Assembly (NCBI GenBank): GCA_035412805.1
Contig: DAONVO010000048.1
Coordinates: 1-17,087 of the forward strand
Reading direction: 5' to 3'
DNA length: 17,087 nucleotides
From: DTU018 sp029550685
GTDB taxonomy: Bacteria; Bacillota; Syntrophomonadia; Syntrophomonadales; Syntrophomonadaceae
The notes beneath the pieces were generated by a model. The model was not told the origin of the DNA and made no database searches. It saw only the letters and a list, made by a program, of their open reading frames with translations. Both the position numbers and the translations under genes were made by a program. Below are positions 1 to 6,775 of the stretch, one piece after another (the first letter of the stretch is position 1; each line of letters opens with the position of its first letter).

Positions 1-5
1 AAACT

Positions 6-34
6 GGAGCTTTTTAAGCTCCGTTATTTTTTTT
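6..34 (+). terminator. Rho-independent terminator (first of a tandem set)
   Basis: A perfect 7-bp stem (GGAGCTT 6-12 / AAGCTCC 16-22) with a TTT loop is followed by a T-rich run that includes eight Ts at 27-34. The T tract is only on the + strand side, so it should end a + strand gene that lies before the window. Confidence 0.8.
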
Positions 35-67
35 GGCAATTAGATGAAACCATCTATTTGCCTTTTT
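35..67 (+). terminator. Second tandem Rho-independent terminator
   Basis: The arms 35-46 and 51-62 pair over 11 of 12 positions (one T-T mismatch) around an AAAC loop, followed directly by TTTTT at 63-67. It begins at the base after the T tract of the first terminator, so it acts in the same direction as a back-up. Confidence 0.7.
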
Positions 68-92
68 GAGTTTTCGCATTTATGAGGCCTCA

Positions 93-120
93 ACTCCTTT
101 GGACCAGGAGAGTGTTTTTT
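93..120 (+). terminator. Possible third terminator-like hairpin
   Basis: CTCCT (94-98) pairs with AGGAG (106-110) around a 7-base loop, and six Ts follow at 115-120. The stem is short and separated from the Ts by AGTG, so this is weaker than the two hairpins before it. A similar weak pattern, GAGG/CCTC at about 135-149 and then six Ts at 161-166, follows. Confidence 0.35.
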
Positions 121-343
121 AATTACCGTTTATTGAGGTTTCTTTCCTCGTTCTACCCTATTTTTTCACTCCTCTTGATACTGTGAAACCGGTGATAGGT
201 CGAACCTTCTCTCTAACGGGCCCTACCGGAAGACGATCCGATCCTATAGCTTTATCCTAAACTATAATTATTTGTTATTAGACGAATTATATTTTGTAAT
301 CTATACTATTTTATTATGAATACCAAAAATGGGGGTCTGAAGA
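121..343. other. Gene-free leader region upstream of pstS
   Basis: No convincing gene was seen here. A GC-richer patch at about 181-245 can form a long-range stem (ACCGGT near 188-193 with CTACCGG near 223-229, extended by AGG/CCT past a 3-base bulge). On the - strand the same patch gives a short open frame of about 30 codons without a start codon or ribosome site. The stretch 262-320 is very AT-rich. It carries a good -10-like TATACT at 302-307 but no clear -35 and no PhoP/PhoB box that I could defend. The pstS ribosome site is GGGGG at 331-335. Confidence 0.4.
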
Positions 344-1258
344 ATGAAGCGGAGAAAGTGGTTAAGTTTATTGTTGTGTTTTATTCTAGCCATTACAATG
401 CTGGCTGGCTGTGCAGGCAATGAAACGGGTAATAAGGACAATGCGGCTGCGCCAAAGGACAATTCTATTAAGATCGGCGGCTCCAGTACACTGGCACCCA
501 TCATAGCTCAATGTGCTGATGATTTTACGGAAGAATTTAAAACCTGGAATAATGTTGACCCCAGCTTACCGGAAGAACCCATCGTTATATTCGTGTCAAC
601 CGGTGGTTCCGGATTTGGTCTGAAATCAGCTCTCGATGGGACATTTGATTTTGGTATGGTGAGTAAAACCTTAAAAGATGAAGAAAAGGAACAATTCGCC
701 AATGGCAGCATTACTCAGCTGGGTTCTGATGTATTGGTTATCGGGGTTAATGCAGCCAATCCAGTTGCTCAGGTAAAACCTAGCCTTACAACTGAAGAGC
801 TGGTCTCAATTTTTTCGGGCCAGATTAAAAACTGGAAAGAACTTGATCCTGCTTTACCTGACCGACCTATTGTAGTGGCTGTTCGTGATCTGGGCGGTGG
901 GGCCAGCGAAGTTTTCGATGCGGCCATTATGAAGGGTACCCCCATATCCGAAGAAGCTTTACAGATTCCCTCCATGGGAGCCTTGGCCGGCAAGATAATG
1001 GACAATGCAGATACCATAGGTTATGTATCCAGCGGCTTGGTTAACCAGAATCCCGATAAAATAATCCCTATCAGCGTTGACGGAATTGCACCTACTCTGG
1101 AGAATATCAATTCCGGAGCATACAAAGTTGGCCGGCCACTGCTGCTGGTCAGCAAAGATCAACCTGACCTTCGTGAACAGAAGTTCCTTGACTACCTGCT
1201 ATCTGAGAAAGGCTTAAAGGTGGTAGAGGAATTAGGATATATTCCGGTGGCTCAATAA
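344..1258 (+). CDS. pstS: Phosphate ABC transporter substrate-binding lipoprotein PstS
   Basis: This is the extracytoplasmic phosphate-binding subunit of the high-affinity Pst importer. The 304-residue protein starts with a basic, hydrophobic signal peptide and a clear lipobox, LAGC with Cys23 as the lipidation site, so it should be tethered to the outer face of the membrane. Mature-domain hallmarks are the phosphate-loop motif GGSSTL (45-50), STGGSGFG (85-92) and DFGMVSK (102-108), and a later DLGGGASEVFD segment where PstS proteins usually bind the anion through R-x-x-S-G-T-type residues. A GGGGG ribosome site lies 8 bases before the ATG. It is the first gene of pstSCAB. A strong hairpin after its stop could let it be made in excess of the membrane subunits, which is usual for binding proteins. 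Close anion-binding relatives exist, but the pstCAB context supports phosphate. Confidence 0.93.
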   Translation: MKRRKWLSLLLCFILAITMLAGCAGNETGNKDNAAAPKDNSIKIGGSSTLAPIIAQCADDFTEEFKTWNNVDPSLPEEPIVIFVSTGGSGFGLKSALDGTFDFGMVSKTLKDEEKEQFANGSITQLGSDVLVIGVNAANPVAQVKPSLTTEELVSIFSGQIKNWKELDPALPDRPIVVAVRDLGGGASEVFDAAIMKGTPISEEALQIPSMGALAGKIMDNADTIGYVSSGLVNQNPDKIIPISVDGIAPTLENINSGAYKVGRPLLLVSKDQPDLREQKFLDYLLSEKGLKVVEELGYIPVAQ

Positions 1259-1271
1259 TCTATATCATATT

Positions 1272-1300
1272 GGCGAGCAGGTTAGACCTGCTCGCCTGTT
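1272..1300 (+). terminator. Intercistronic hairpin between pstS and pstC
   Basis: A perfect 11-bp stem (1272-1282 / 1286-1296) with a TAG loop is followed by TGTTTT. It lies between two genes of the same operon, so it probably acts as a partial terminator or as a 3' stabiliser of pstS mRNA rather than as a full stop. Confidence 0.7.
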
Positions 1301-1327
1301 TTCGCACTATAAAGAAGGTAACGGAAA

Positions 1328-2212
1328 TTGATAAATTTAGGAGCAGAATTAAAGGAAAAAATAATAAGTTTCATCGTAATTGGTGCAGCAACTGTTTCAT
1401 CACTGCTGCTCTTAGCTATGCTGATCTATATATTACGGGAAAGCTGGCCTATCTGGTCACAAATCGGTGTAAGTGCTTTTTTGACTGGATCAACCTGGAG
1501 GCCTTTGAACACTCCGCCTGAAATTGGTATCCTCTCCATGATCGCCAGTACCATGTGGGTAGCCGGAGGAGCCTTGCTTATTGCGGCTCCGCTGGGAATT
1601 GGCTGTGCTGTTTTCCTGGCCGAATTTGCTCCATCGTCTCTGGCGGCAGTTTTACGTCCTGTTGTTAATATGTTGACCGGTATACCCTCAGTTGTTTACG
1701 GTTTTCTGGGGGCAGCTGTTTTAGTGAAGTTTTTTGAAGTAAAATTCGACTTGGCCAGCGGCGAATCACTTTTTGCTGCTTCTCTAATACTAGCTATAAT
1801 GGTTATTCCCTTTATAATTGCCAACTCTGAAGCTGCTCTGCGCTCAGTAGCATCTGAATACCGCCACGCCGGAATTGCTCTGGGGGTTTCCAAACCATAT
1901 CTGACCATGCGTGTTTTGGTGCCCCTGGCCCGAAAAGGAATGCTGGGGGCACTGGTACTAGCCTTTGGCCGAGCAATGGGTGAAACCATGGCGGTGCTCA
2001 TGCTGGCTGGGAACATACTGCGCTTTCCCGGATCATGGTTTGACAAGGGTGAGCCACTTGCGGCATTGATTGCTTTGGAGCTAGGAAGCAGTATACCGGG
2101 TAGTTTTCATTACCAGGCCTTGTTTGCTGCGGGACTGGTTCTGGTTGTAATGGTTATAGCTGTCAATGCAGTCATAAACCTTCTTTTGAACCGGATACAA
2201 AATGAGGTTTGA
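1328..2212 (+). CDS. pstC: Phosphate ABC transporter permease PstC
   Basis: This is one of the two membrane subunits of the Pst phosphate importer. The 294-residue protein has about six hydrophobic helices. It carries the PstC-type GIPSVVYGFLG segment (118-128) and an EAA coupling loop (EAALRSVASEYRHAGIALG, 168-186), which contacts the ATPase PstB, followed by GRAMGETMAVLMLAGN, a segment typical of PstC. The start is TTG at 1328, chosen because AAGG at 1316-1319 sits 8 bases before it and no ATG with a better site is close. Its stop codon lies close to the start of pstA, which indicates translational coupling. It pairs with PstA to form the channel that receives phosphate from PstS. Confidence 0.93.
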   Translation: MINLGAELKEKIISFIVIGAATVSSLLLLAMLIYILRESWPIWSQIGVSAFLTGSTWRPLNTPPEIGILSMIASTMWVAGGALLIAAPLGIGCAVFLAEFAPSSLAAVLRPVVNMLTGIPSVVYGFLGAAVLVKFFEVKFDLASGESLFAASLILAIMVIPFIIANSEAALRSVASEYRHAGIALGVSKPYLTMRVLVPLARKGMLGALVLAFGRAMGETMAVLMLAGNILRFPGSWFDKGEPLAALIALELGSSIPGSFHYQALFAAGLVLVVMVIAVNAVINLLLNRIQNEV

Positions 2213-2217
2213 AATAT

Positions 2218-3057
2218 ATGAAAAAAACAATGATTGATTACCTGCTGATGGCTTGGTTCTGGTCATCGGGGCTTCTCATACTGGTAATCCTACTGGCTAT
2301 AATAGTATACCTCATCTGGCGTGGTGGAGCGTTTGTCAACCTGGAGTTTATACTTGAGAGCCCCAGTGGATTTCCTCTCGGTACTGAAGGAGGAATATTT
2401 CCGGCTATAAAAGGAACCTTATGGCTTATTTTACTGGCCTTGGTCCTATCTATTGTTCCGGGCTTGATGACAGCCATATACTTGAGTGAATATGGGCGCA
2501 GCGGACGATTGGCGGCCTTCATAAGCCTTCTGGTACAAAGCATGGCCGGAGTCCCTTCTATTATTACCGGTTTATTTGTCTATGCTCTGGGGGTAGTTAC
2601 ACTAGGCTGGGGAATATCACTCCTGGCAGGAGGGTTAGCTCTAGCTATTATGGTTTTCCCTGTCATTGTAGTATCCAGTCGTAATGCTCTCCTGGCAATT
2701 GATGAGAATTATCGATTGGTGGCAAGCTCTCTGGGGGTTTCAAAATCTTATACGTTATACCGGATCATTCTGCCCCGGGCGATACCAGGCATACTTGCCG
2801 GGATATTATTGGCTTTAGGATATGCTGCTGGAGCCACTGCTCCGATTATGGTAACAGCCGCAGCTATTATAGCCAGTTCATCAGGGGCTTTGCTGGAACC
2901 AGTTATGGCTTTACCCTATCATCTCTATATATTGTTTACGGAACATAGTTCCATTCATCATGCTTATGCAACAGCCCTGGTTTTGGTTTGCTTAGTGTTA
3001 TTTCTTAATATACTGGCACTATCATTAAGCAGCTTACAAGAGAGGATAAATAGATAA
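2218..3057 (+). CDS. pstA: Phosphate ABC transporter permease PstA
   Basis: This is the second membrane subunit of the phosphate importer. From the ATG at 2218 it is 279 residues with about six membrane helices, a GVPSIITGLF segment (111-120, the PstA counterpart of the PstC motif) and a coupling loop, SSRNALLAIDENYRLVASSLG (about 153-173). An in-frame TTG at 2209 would overlap the pstC stop, but GAGG at 2204-2207 is only one base from it. The same GAGG is 10 bases from the ATG at 2218, so the ATG is preferred. The TAA stop shares its last A with the pstB ATG. Confidence 0.92.
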   Translation: MKKTMIDYLLMAWFWSSGLLILVILLAIIVYLIWRGGAFVNLEFILESPSGFPLGTEGGIFPAIKGTLWLILLALVLSIVPGLMTAIYLSEYGRSGRLAAFISLLVQSMAGVPSIITGLFVYALGVVTLGWGISLLAGGLALAIMVFPVIVVSSRNALLAIDENYRLVASSLGVSKSYTLYRIILPRAIPGILAGILLALGYAAGATAPIMVTAAAIIASSSGALLEPVMALPYHLYILFTEHSSIHHAYATALVLVCLVLFLNILALSLSSLQERINR

Positions 3058-3806
3058 TGAATACGGTTGAATTTATTGATTTTAGCACTTTTTATGGTCA
3101 AAAGGCGGTTTTGAGAAATATAAATATGAAGTTTACCGCTAATTCCATTACAGCTATAATAGGACCTTCCGGATGTGGCAAAACAACATTATTACGAAGT
3201 ATCAATCGTACCGCGGAATTGGAAAATGGATTTAACAGCCGGGGGGATATAAGAGTATTAGGGCAATCAATCAATGAATATCGAAATGTGTCTATTTTGC
3301 GCCGGCGGGTAGGTATGGTTTACCAGGTTCCGGTAGCCTTGCCTTTAAGCATAATGGAAAATGTACTCTTTGGACCAAAGTACTATGGGGTGAAAAACCG
3401 GTCCGAATTAGAAGCTATAACTGAGAAATGCCTCCGCCGGGTAGCTCTCTGGGATGAAGTAAAAGATCGCCTGAAACGGCCTGCATCACAGCTATCCGGT
3501 GGTCAGAAGCAGCGCCTGGCTATAGCCCGGGCGCTGGCTGTGGAGCCACAGCTATTACTTCTTGATGAACCCTGCTCCAGTCTTGATCCGGCTTCCACTG
3601 GGATGATTGAAGATTTATTAACCCAGCTGGCCGAGGAAATAACAATTATTATTGTTACCCATAACCTTTTCCAAGCTAAGCGAATATCCCATGAGACCGC
3701 CTTTATACTGGAGGGCCGGCTCATAGAAAAAGCCCCAACCAACAAATTGTTTGAGTCTCCTGAAAAACCGGAAACCCAAGGATTTGTTTCCGGCTTATTC
3801 GGTTAG
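3057..3806 (+). CDS. pstB: Phosphate ABC transporter ATP-binding protein PstB
   Basis: This cytoplasmic ATPase powers phosphate import. In 249 residues it has Walker A GPSGCGKTT (36-44), a Q-loop glutamine (Q90), the ABC signature LSGGQ (146-150), Walker B LLLLDEP (166-172), a D-loop SSLD and the switch histidine H202. The segment ALWDEVKDRL (130-139) is characteristic of PstB among ABC ATPases. The Q-loop region reads QVPVALPLS where most PstB proteins have a QKPNPFP-like sequence, so this is a somewhat divergent member. Its ATG overlaps the pstA stop by one base, and GAGAGGA just upstream is the ribosome site. No phoU follows. The next gene is on the other strand, 22 bp away. Confidence 0.92.
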   Translation: MNTVEFIDFSTFYGQKAVLRNINMKFTANSITAIIGPSGCGKTTLLRSINRTAELENGFNSRGDIRVLGQSINEYRNVSILRRRVGMVYQVPVALPLSIMENVLFGPKYYGVKNRSELEAITEKCLRRVALWDEVKDRLKRPASQLSGGQKQRLAIARALAVEPQLLLLDEPCSSLDPASTGMIEDLLTQLAEEITIIIVTHNLFQAKRISHETAFILEGRLIEKAPTNKLFESPEKPETQGFVSGLFG

Positions 3807-3828
3807 TATCCCAAAGAAATTAAAAAGA

Positions 3829-4662
3829 TCATGCTCCTGCTTTATTTTGCAAATACAGGCGCAGAGTTTCAGCACTATCGAAAATCGTATCAATCAGGTG
3901 CACGCAGCCATTTTGGGCTCCTAAATGGTGGGCTAGCTCCTTTTTACTCATCTGGGTAATATTGAGACCTATTAAACTTGGAACAAAGTTGCCGGATTCC
4001 CGGCACACCTGGTCCGGTGCTTTTAGCAATTCCCCCCAGGCTGCTTTTACCCGCTGGGCAGATTTAGTCAACTGTAAAACTGTACTGACTTGATGAAAGG
4101 AATCATTGAGTGAACCAATCAGCCAGTACTCATCTCCCGTGGTCAGCAAATGCTGGTTTTTAAACCGGTCAAACAGGTACTCCTTTCGCAATGAATCTCC
4201 TATATATTCCATCCAGGGAGCAGATATCCGGTCCAGGTTGCTGTAGTAACTACAGGTATCTTTCAAAAACTCATCGCCGGCATGGGTATATGCTTGCGCA
4301 CTGGCAAAACCTCGTTCCTGATAAACAAAGGTTTCCGCCTGGAAAGCCCCGATAATACATTGATTAATAAGCTCTCGCTCCTGAGGGGATATTAACGGTT
4401 CCAGTATTTTCCTCAGTTCCGGTCCGCTGCCCGTATAGGCTGGTATTCCCTTTAGTTCAGGTATACCAACAACATCCTCACTAAACCCCCCGGGTTTGCC
4501 TAACTTAATCAACCGGGCTTCCTGGATAGAGTAATCCTTTATACTAACTGTTAATTGTGCTTCAGTTTCATCGCTGGAATCCAGGTAGTGGCAGGAACAC
4601 ACCAAGTTTTCACCAGTTCGTTGCACCTGTATATGCCAGGACCTTTGCCACAGACAGTTCAT
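3829..4662 (-). CDS. DUF2889-like protein of unknown function
   Basis: A 277-residue protein with no signal peptide or membrane helix. The C-terminal part (about 225-265) reads VPSLIGLNI, then a charged helix, then LGAQNGCVHLIDTIF. This resembles the end of DUF2889 proteins, where a 'LvGl.i' strand is followed by a glycine-rich 'GC.HL' turn, and the N-terminal beta-rich half also suits that family. The assignment is from memory of the pattern and is moderate at best. No catalytic activity is established for the family. A ribosome site (GGAGAGAG) lies 4-9 bases before the ATG. The gene is convergent with pstB (22-bp gap, no evident terminator) and divergent from the HDAC-family gene, with which it shares an 87-bp promoter region, so the two may be regulated together. 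Confidence 0.5.
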   Translation of the reverse strand: MNCLWQRSWHIQVQRTGENLVCSCHYLDSSDETEAQLTVSIKDYSIQEARLIKLGKPGGFSEDVVGIPELKGIPAYTGSGPELRKILEPLISPQERELINQCIIGAFQAETFVYQERGFASAQAYTHAGDEFLKDTCSYYSNLDRISAPWMEYIGDSLRKEYLFDRFKNQHLLTTGDEYWLIGSLNDSFHQVSTVLQLTKSAQRVKAAWGELLKAPDQVCRESGNFVPSLIGLNITQMSKKELAHHLGAQNGCVHLIDTIFDSAETLRLYLQNKAGA

Positions 4663-4749
4663 TTCTCTCTCCTCGCCAAAATAATTTTGCCTTTATCTTA
4701 TCATTGAGGTAAATATGAAATAAAGTCTATTAGCCAAGAAGGTGAGCAA

Positions 4750-5574
4750 GTGCGGGTAGGGGTCTTTTATCATCCTGATTTTGCTGAGCGCGGTTATATA
4801 ACTCTCAGGCACCGGATCAAACCAGCGTATGAGGCACTTTGCAAACAGGCGTATACTAACAAGCTACTGTTTTTTGAGCCTTCCATAACTCAATTGCACC
4901 AGGAGTTATTAATCCAGATACACACTGCTAGCCATATAAATACAGTCAAAGCAGAGGGGTTTCATGAAGTAGCTCTTTTAAGTGCTGCAGGAGTTGTGAA
5001 TGCGGCGGAAATGTTAGCAACCCAACAACTAGATCGTGCTTTTTGCTTTGTCGGTACTGGGGGCCATCATGCCGGACGTAATTATAGCTGGGGATTCTGT
5101 TACTACAATGATGTAGCCATGGCCGTTCTGCGTCTGAATCAGCTGGGGATAAACCGGATTCTGATATTGGACATGGATCCCCATTCAGGAGATGGTACTA
5201 GAGATTTGGTGGCTTTAGATCCTAGCATAGTCCATATTAACTTCTTTGCTGATGAAAATTATTCTTACCAGGATAACAAACTAAATAATTACGGCATACT
5301 TCTTGACAATGCCACTGATCAGGTTTTCCTCCAGGCTTTGGAAGAGAACCTTCCGAGAGCTGCAGGCGCGGAATTTACTATCGTAATTTTTGGCCATGAT
5401 TCTCATTGTGAAGACTATGGTGACTTCTATCTGACTATCGACGGTTACAGACAGTTTACTCACCGCATGAAAGAATTTTGCGGCACCCGTCCCCTGCTCT
5501 ACGTTTTGTCAGGGGGCTCCAATCCCCAGGTAGCATCTTTAGCTATTCCGGCGGTGATTGAATCCCTTCTCTAA
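4750..5574 (+). CDS. Histone-deacetylase-family (AcuC/acetylpolyamine-like) amidohydrolase, atypical
   Basis: This is a member of the arginase/deacetylase fold family, whose zinc enzymes remove acetyl groups from lysine side chains, acetylpolyamines or related amides. Family motifs are clear: the paired histidines in GGHHAG (H106, H107), GFCYYNDVAMA (115-125), the metal motif DMDPHSGDGT (141-150) with likely zinc ligands D143 and H145, and a third ligand in GHDSH (D217). Two features are unusual. At 274 residues it is shorter than the usual 300-370. Near the end the family's GGY loop, which supplies the transition-state tyrosine, reads LSGGSNPQ (253-260), so Ser replaces Tyr. The N-terminal HPE-type rim is also poorly conserved. 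The start is GTG with AAGGTGAG a few bases upstream. It is divergent from the DUF2889-like gene. It may be an altered-specificity enzyme or a binding protein. Confidence 0.82.
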   Translation: MRVGVFYHPDFAERGYITLRHRIKPAYEALCKQAYTNKLLFFEPSITQLHQELLIQIHTASHINTVKAEGFHEVALLSAAGVVNAAEMLATQQLDRAFCFVGTGGHHAGRNYSWGFCYYNDVAMAVLRLNQLGINRILILDMDPHSGDGTRDLVALDPSIVHINFFADENYSYQDNKLNNYGILLDNATDQVFLQALEENLPRAAGAEFTIVIFGHDSHCEDYGDFYLTIDGYRQFTHRMKEFCGTRPLLYVLSGGSNPQVASLAIPAVIESLL

Positions 5575-5578
5575 CTAT

Positions 5579-5612
5579 AACTGGCGGTATATTTCCTTGA
5601 ATGCCGCCGGTT
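5579..5612. terminator. Possible bidirectional terminator hairpin
   Basis: A 9-bp stem (5579-5587 / 5604-5612, one G-T pair) with a 16-base loop lies between the convergent ends of the HDAC-family and lipoprotein genes. There is no long T tract on either side, so the call rests on position and stem strength. Confidence 0.4.
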
Positions 5613-5625
5613 ATTCAAGTACTGG

Positions 5626-6573
5626 CTAGCTTGGTTGCGAAGTGGGCATTTTTTTGGACAGCTGTTCTTTCAATTTCATGATTTCTTTTACCGCAATTTC
5701 ACCTTTTATTAAAACTAATTCACGGGATTGGTTGTCCACTGCCCTGGCTAGGTCCTGAATAGCTATTTCTGTACAGCTAACCACGGTTTTCTCAGCCTTC
5801 TGGGCTTGATTCTTCAAAGAATCCCATTCATCCAGCATACTTACTGTTTGGGTCTGAGCTGTTTGCCAATCCTCTTGCTGTCCCAAGGCAGTTACCCGCA
5901 TAATCTGATATTTGACATTATAAAAGGTGGGAGGTACCTCAGCTTTAAACAAACGTGCTATGTCATCAAACTGCCCATACAACTCAATAGCTGCCAACAA
6001 GCTTTCCGCCTCGTTCTCCTTATTAATTTCTGCAGTTAGCCGGTCTAAGGCATCGTCAAAGTTCAATTTAGTGGCATTATTCATACCGGCTTGCATAGCC
6101 TTAGCCTGAAGGGCGGTCCAGTTTTCATGAATACTCATCAAGCTTTTGATCTCCTGTTCCCAGGTGTCTAACATCCCAGCGGTTTGCTCCTGCTGATTTT
6201 GGGGTCCCTTTGGTTCCTGCTGATTCTGTCCCTTTTCCTGACCACTAGAGGAACCTTGATTCTCTGATTGTCGCTGCTGCTCTGTTAAGCCTGCCTGACC
6301 TCCGTCCTGCCCGCCTTGCTTTTGTTGATCTTCTTGGGCTTGAATCGGGGCAGATCTCCTTAGAGTAGAGGCCTGTCGCATCTTCCATTTTTGATCAGTT
6401 AACAATATTATGTTTTCTGTTTCTAAAACGATTTTTTCAAATTCAGAGGGGAGTTCAGCCTGCTGATTTTCTTGCTGAGCTGGCTTCTGAGCAGACCCCG
6501 ATTGGCCAGAACAGCCTGGTATTATCAGAAGAATGGTGACCAGGAACATGGCTGCCCATGAGTATTTGCCCAC
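5626..6573 (-). CDS. Glutamine-rich lipoprotein of unknown function
   Basis: I do not recognise the family. The 315-residue protein starts with a signal peptide and lipobox IPGC (Cys21), so it should be anchored on the outer face of the membrane. Residues 24-40 and especially 76-132 are a low-complexity linker very rich in Gln, Gly, Ser and Glu. The rest (about 133-315) looks helical, with many Leu/Ala heptad-like stretches and repeated Trp (for example TWEQEI, NWTALQ, DWQTAQ, EWDSL), which suggests a bundle of helices after a flexible stalk. The start is GTG at 6573: GAGGTG lies 7 bases upstream and an in-frame TGA at 6580-6582 excludes any earlier start. A five-codon minicistron ends 11 bases before it. 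Confidence 0.75.
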   Translation of the reverse strand: MGKYSWAAMFLVTILLIIPGCSGQSGSAQKPAQQENQQAELPSEFEKIVLETENIILLTDQKWKMRQASTLRRSAPIQAQEDQQKQGGQDGGQAGLTEQQRQSENQGSSSGQEKGQNQQEPKGPQNQQEQTAGMLDTWEQEIKSLMSIHENWTALQAKAMQAGMNNATKLNFDDALDRLTAEINKENEAESLLAAIELYGQFDDIARLFKAEVPPTFYNVKYQIMRVTALGQQEDWQTAQTQTVSMLDEWDSLKNQAQKAEKTVVSCTEIAIQDLARAVDNQSRELVLIKGEIAVKEIMKLKEQLSKKMPTSQPS

Positions 6574-6584
6574 AGAATATCACC

Positions 6585-6602
6585 TCACCATATAGTCACC
6601 AT
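6585..6602 (-). other. Five-codon minicistron upstream of the lipoprotein gene
   Basis: A near-ideal ribosome site (AAAAGGAG) is followed 7 bases later by an ATG that opens the frame MVTIW and ends in TGA at 6585-6587. The stop overlaps the start of the lipoprotein ribosome site. The ATG is not in frame with the lipoprotein. It may feed ribosomes to the lipoprotein start by reinitiation, or it may be an old start site. There is no experimental support. Confidence 0.35.
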
Positions 6603-6744
6603 GTAGGTTCTCCTTTTCCTGCTAAATTCATACGATAATCGGTGAGCGGCAATTCATTATTTGAAAATCAAGCCCAATACACTGTACGCATATTTTAACC
6701 AAGATCAGAATGGGGTTGTACGAAAGGCTGCACAATGGTAAGCA

Positions 6745-6764
6745 AAGCGGCTGTTAGGCCGCTT
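6745..6764 (-). terminator. Hairpin after the MscS-family gene
   Basis: AAGCGGC (6745-6751) pairs with GCCGCTT (6758-6764) around a 6-base loop, 11 bases after the stop of the MscS-family gene on the - strand. Only a broken T run (TTTGCTT) follows, so termination may be partial and some transcripts may continue into the lipoprotein gene about 150 bp further. Confidence 0.5.
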
Positions 6765-6775
6765 ATCGTTGTCTT

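Noticed and set aside
181..300. Known riboswitch, T-box or tRNA-like element before pstS (a GGTTCGA string occurs on the - strand)
   Set aside because: No T-arm pairing, acceptor stem or conserved riboswitch core could be assembled around it.
1270..1521. 83-codon + strand frame overlapping the start of pstC
   Set aside because: It begins at the intercistronic hairpin, lacks a ribosome site and overlaps pstC in another frame.
2209..2217. TTG at 2209 as the pstA start
   Set aside because: The only ribosome site (GAGG) would be one base from it. The ATG at 2218 has workable spacing.
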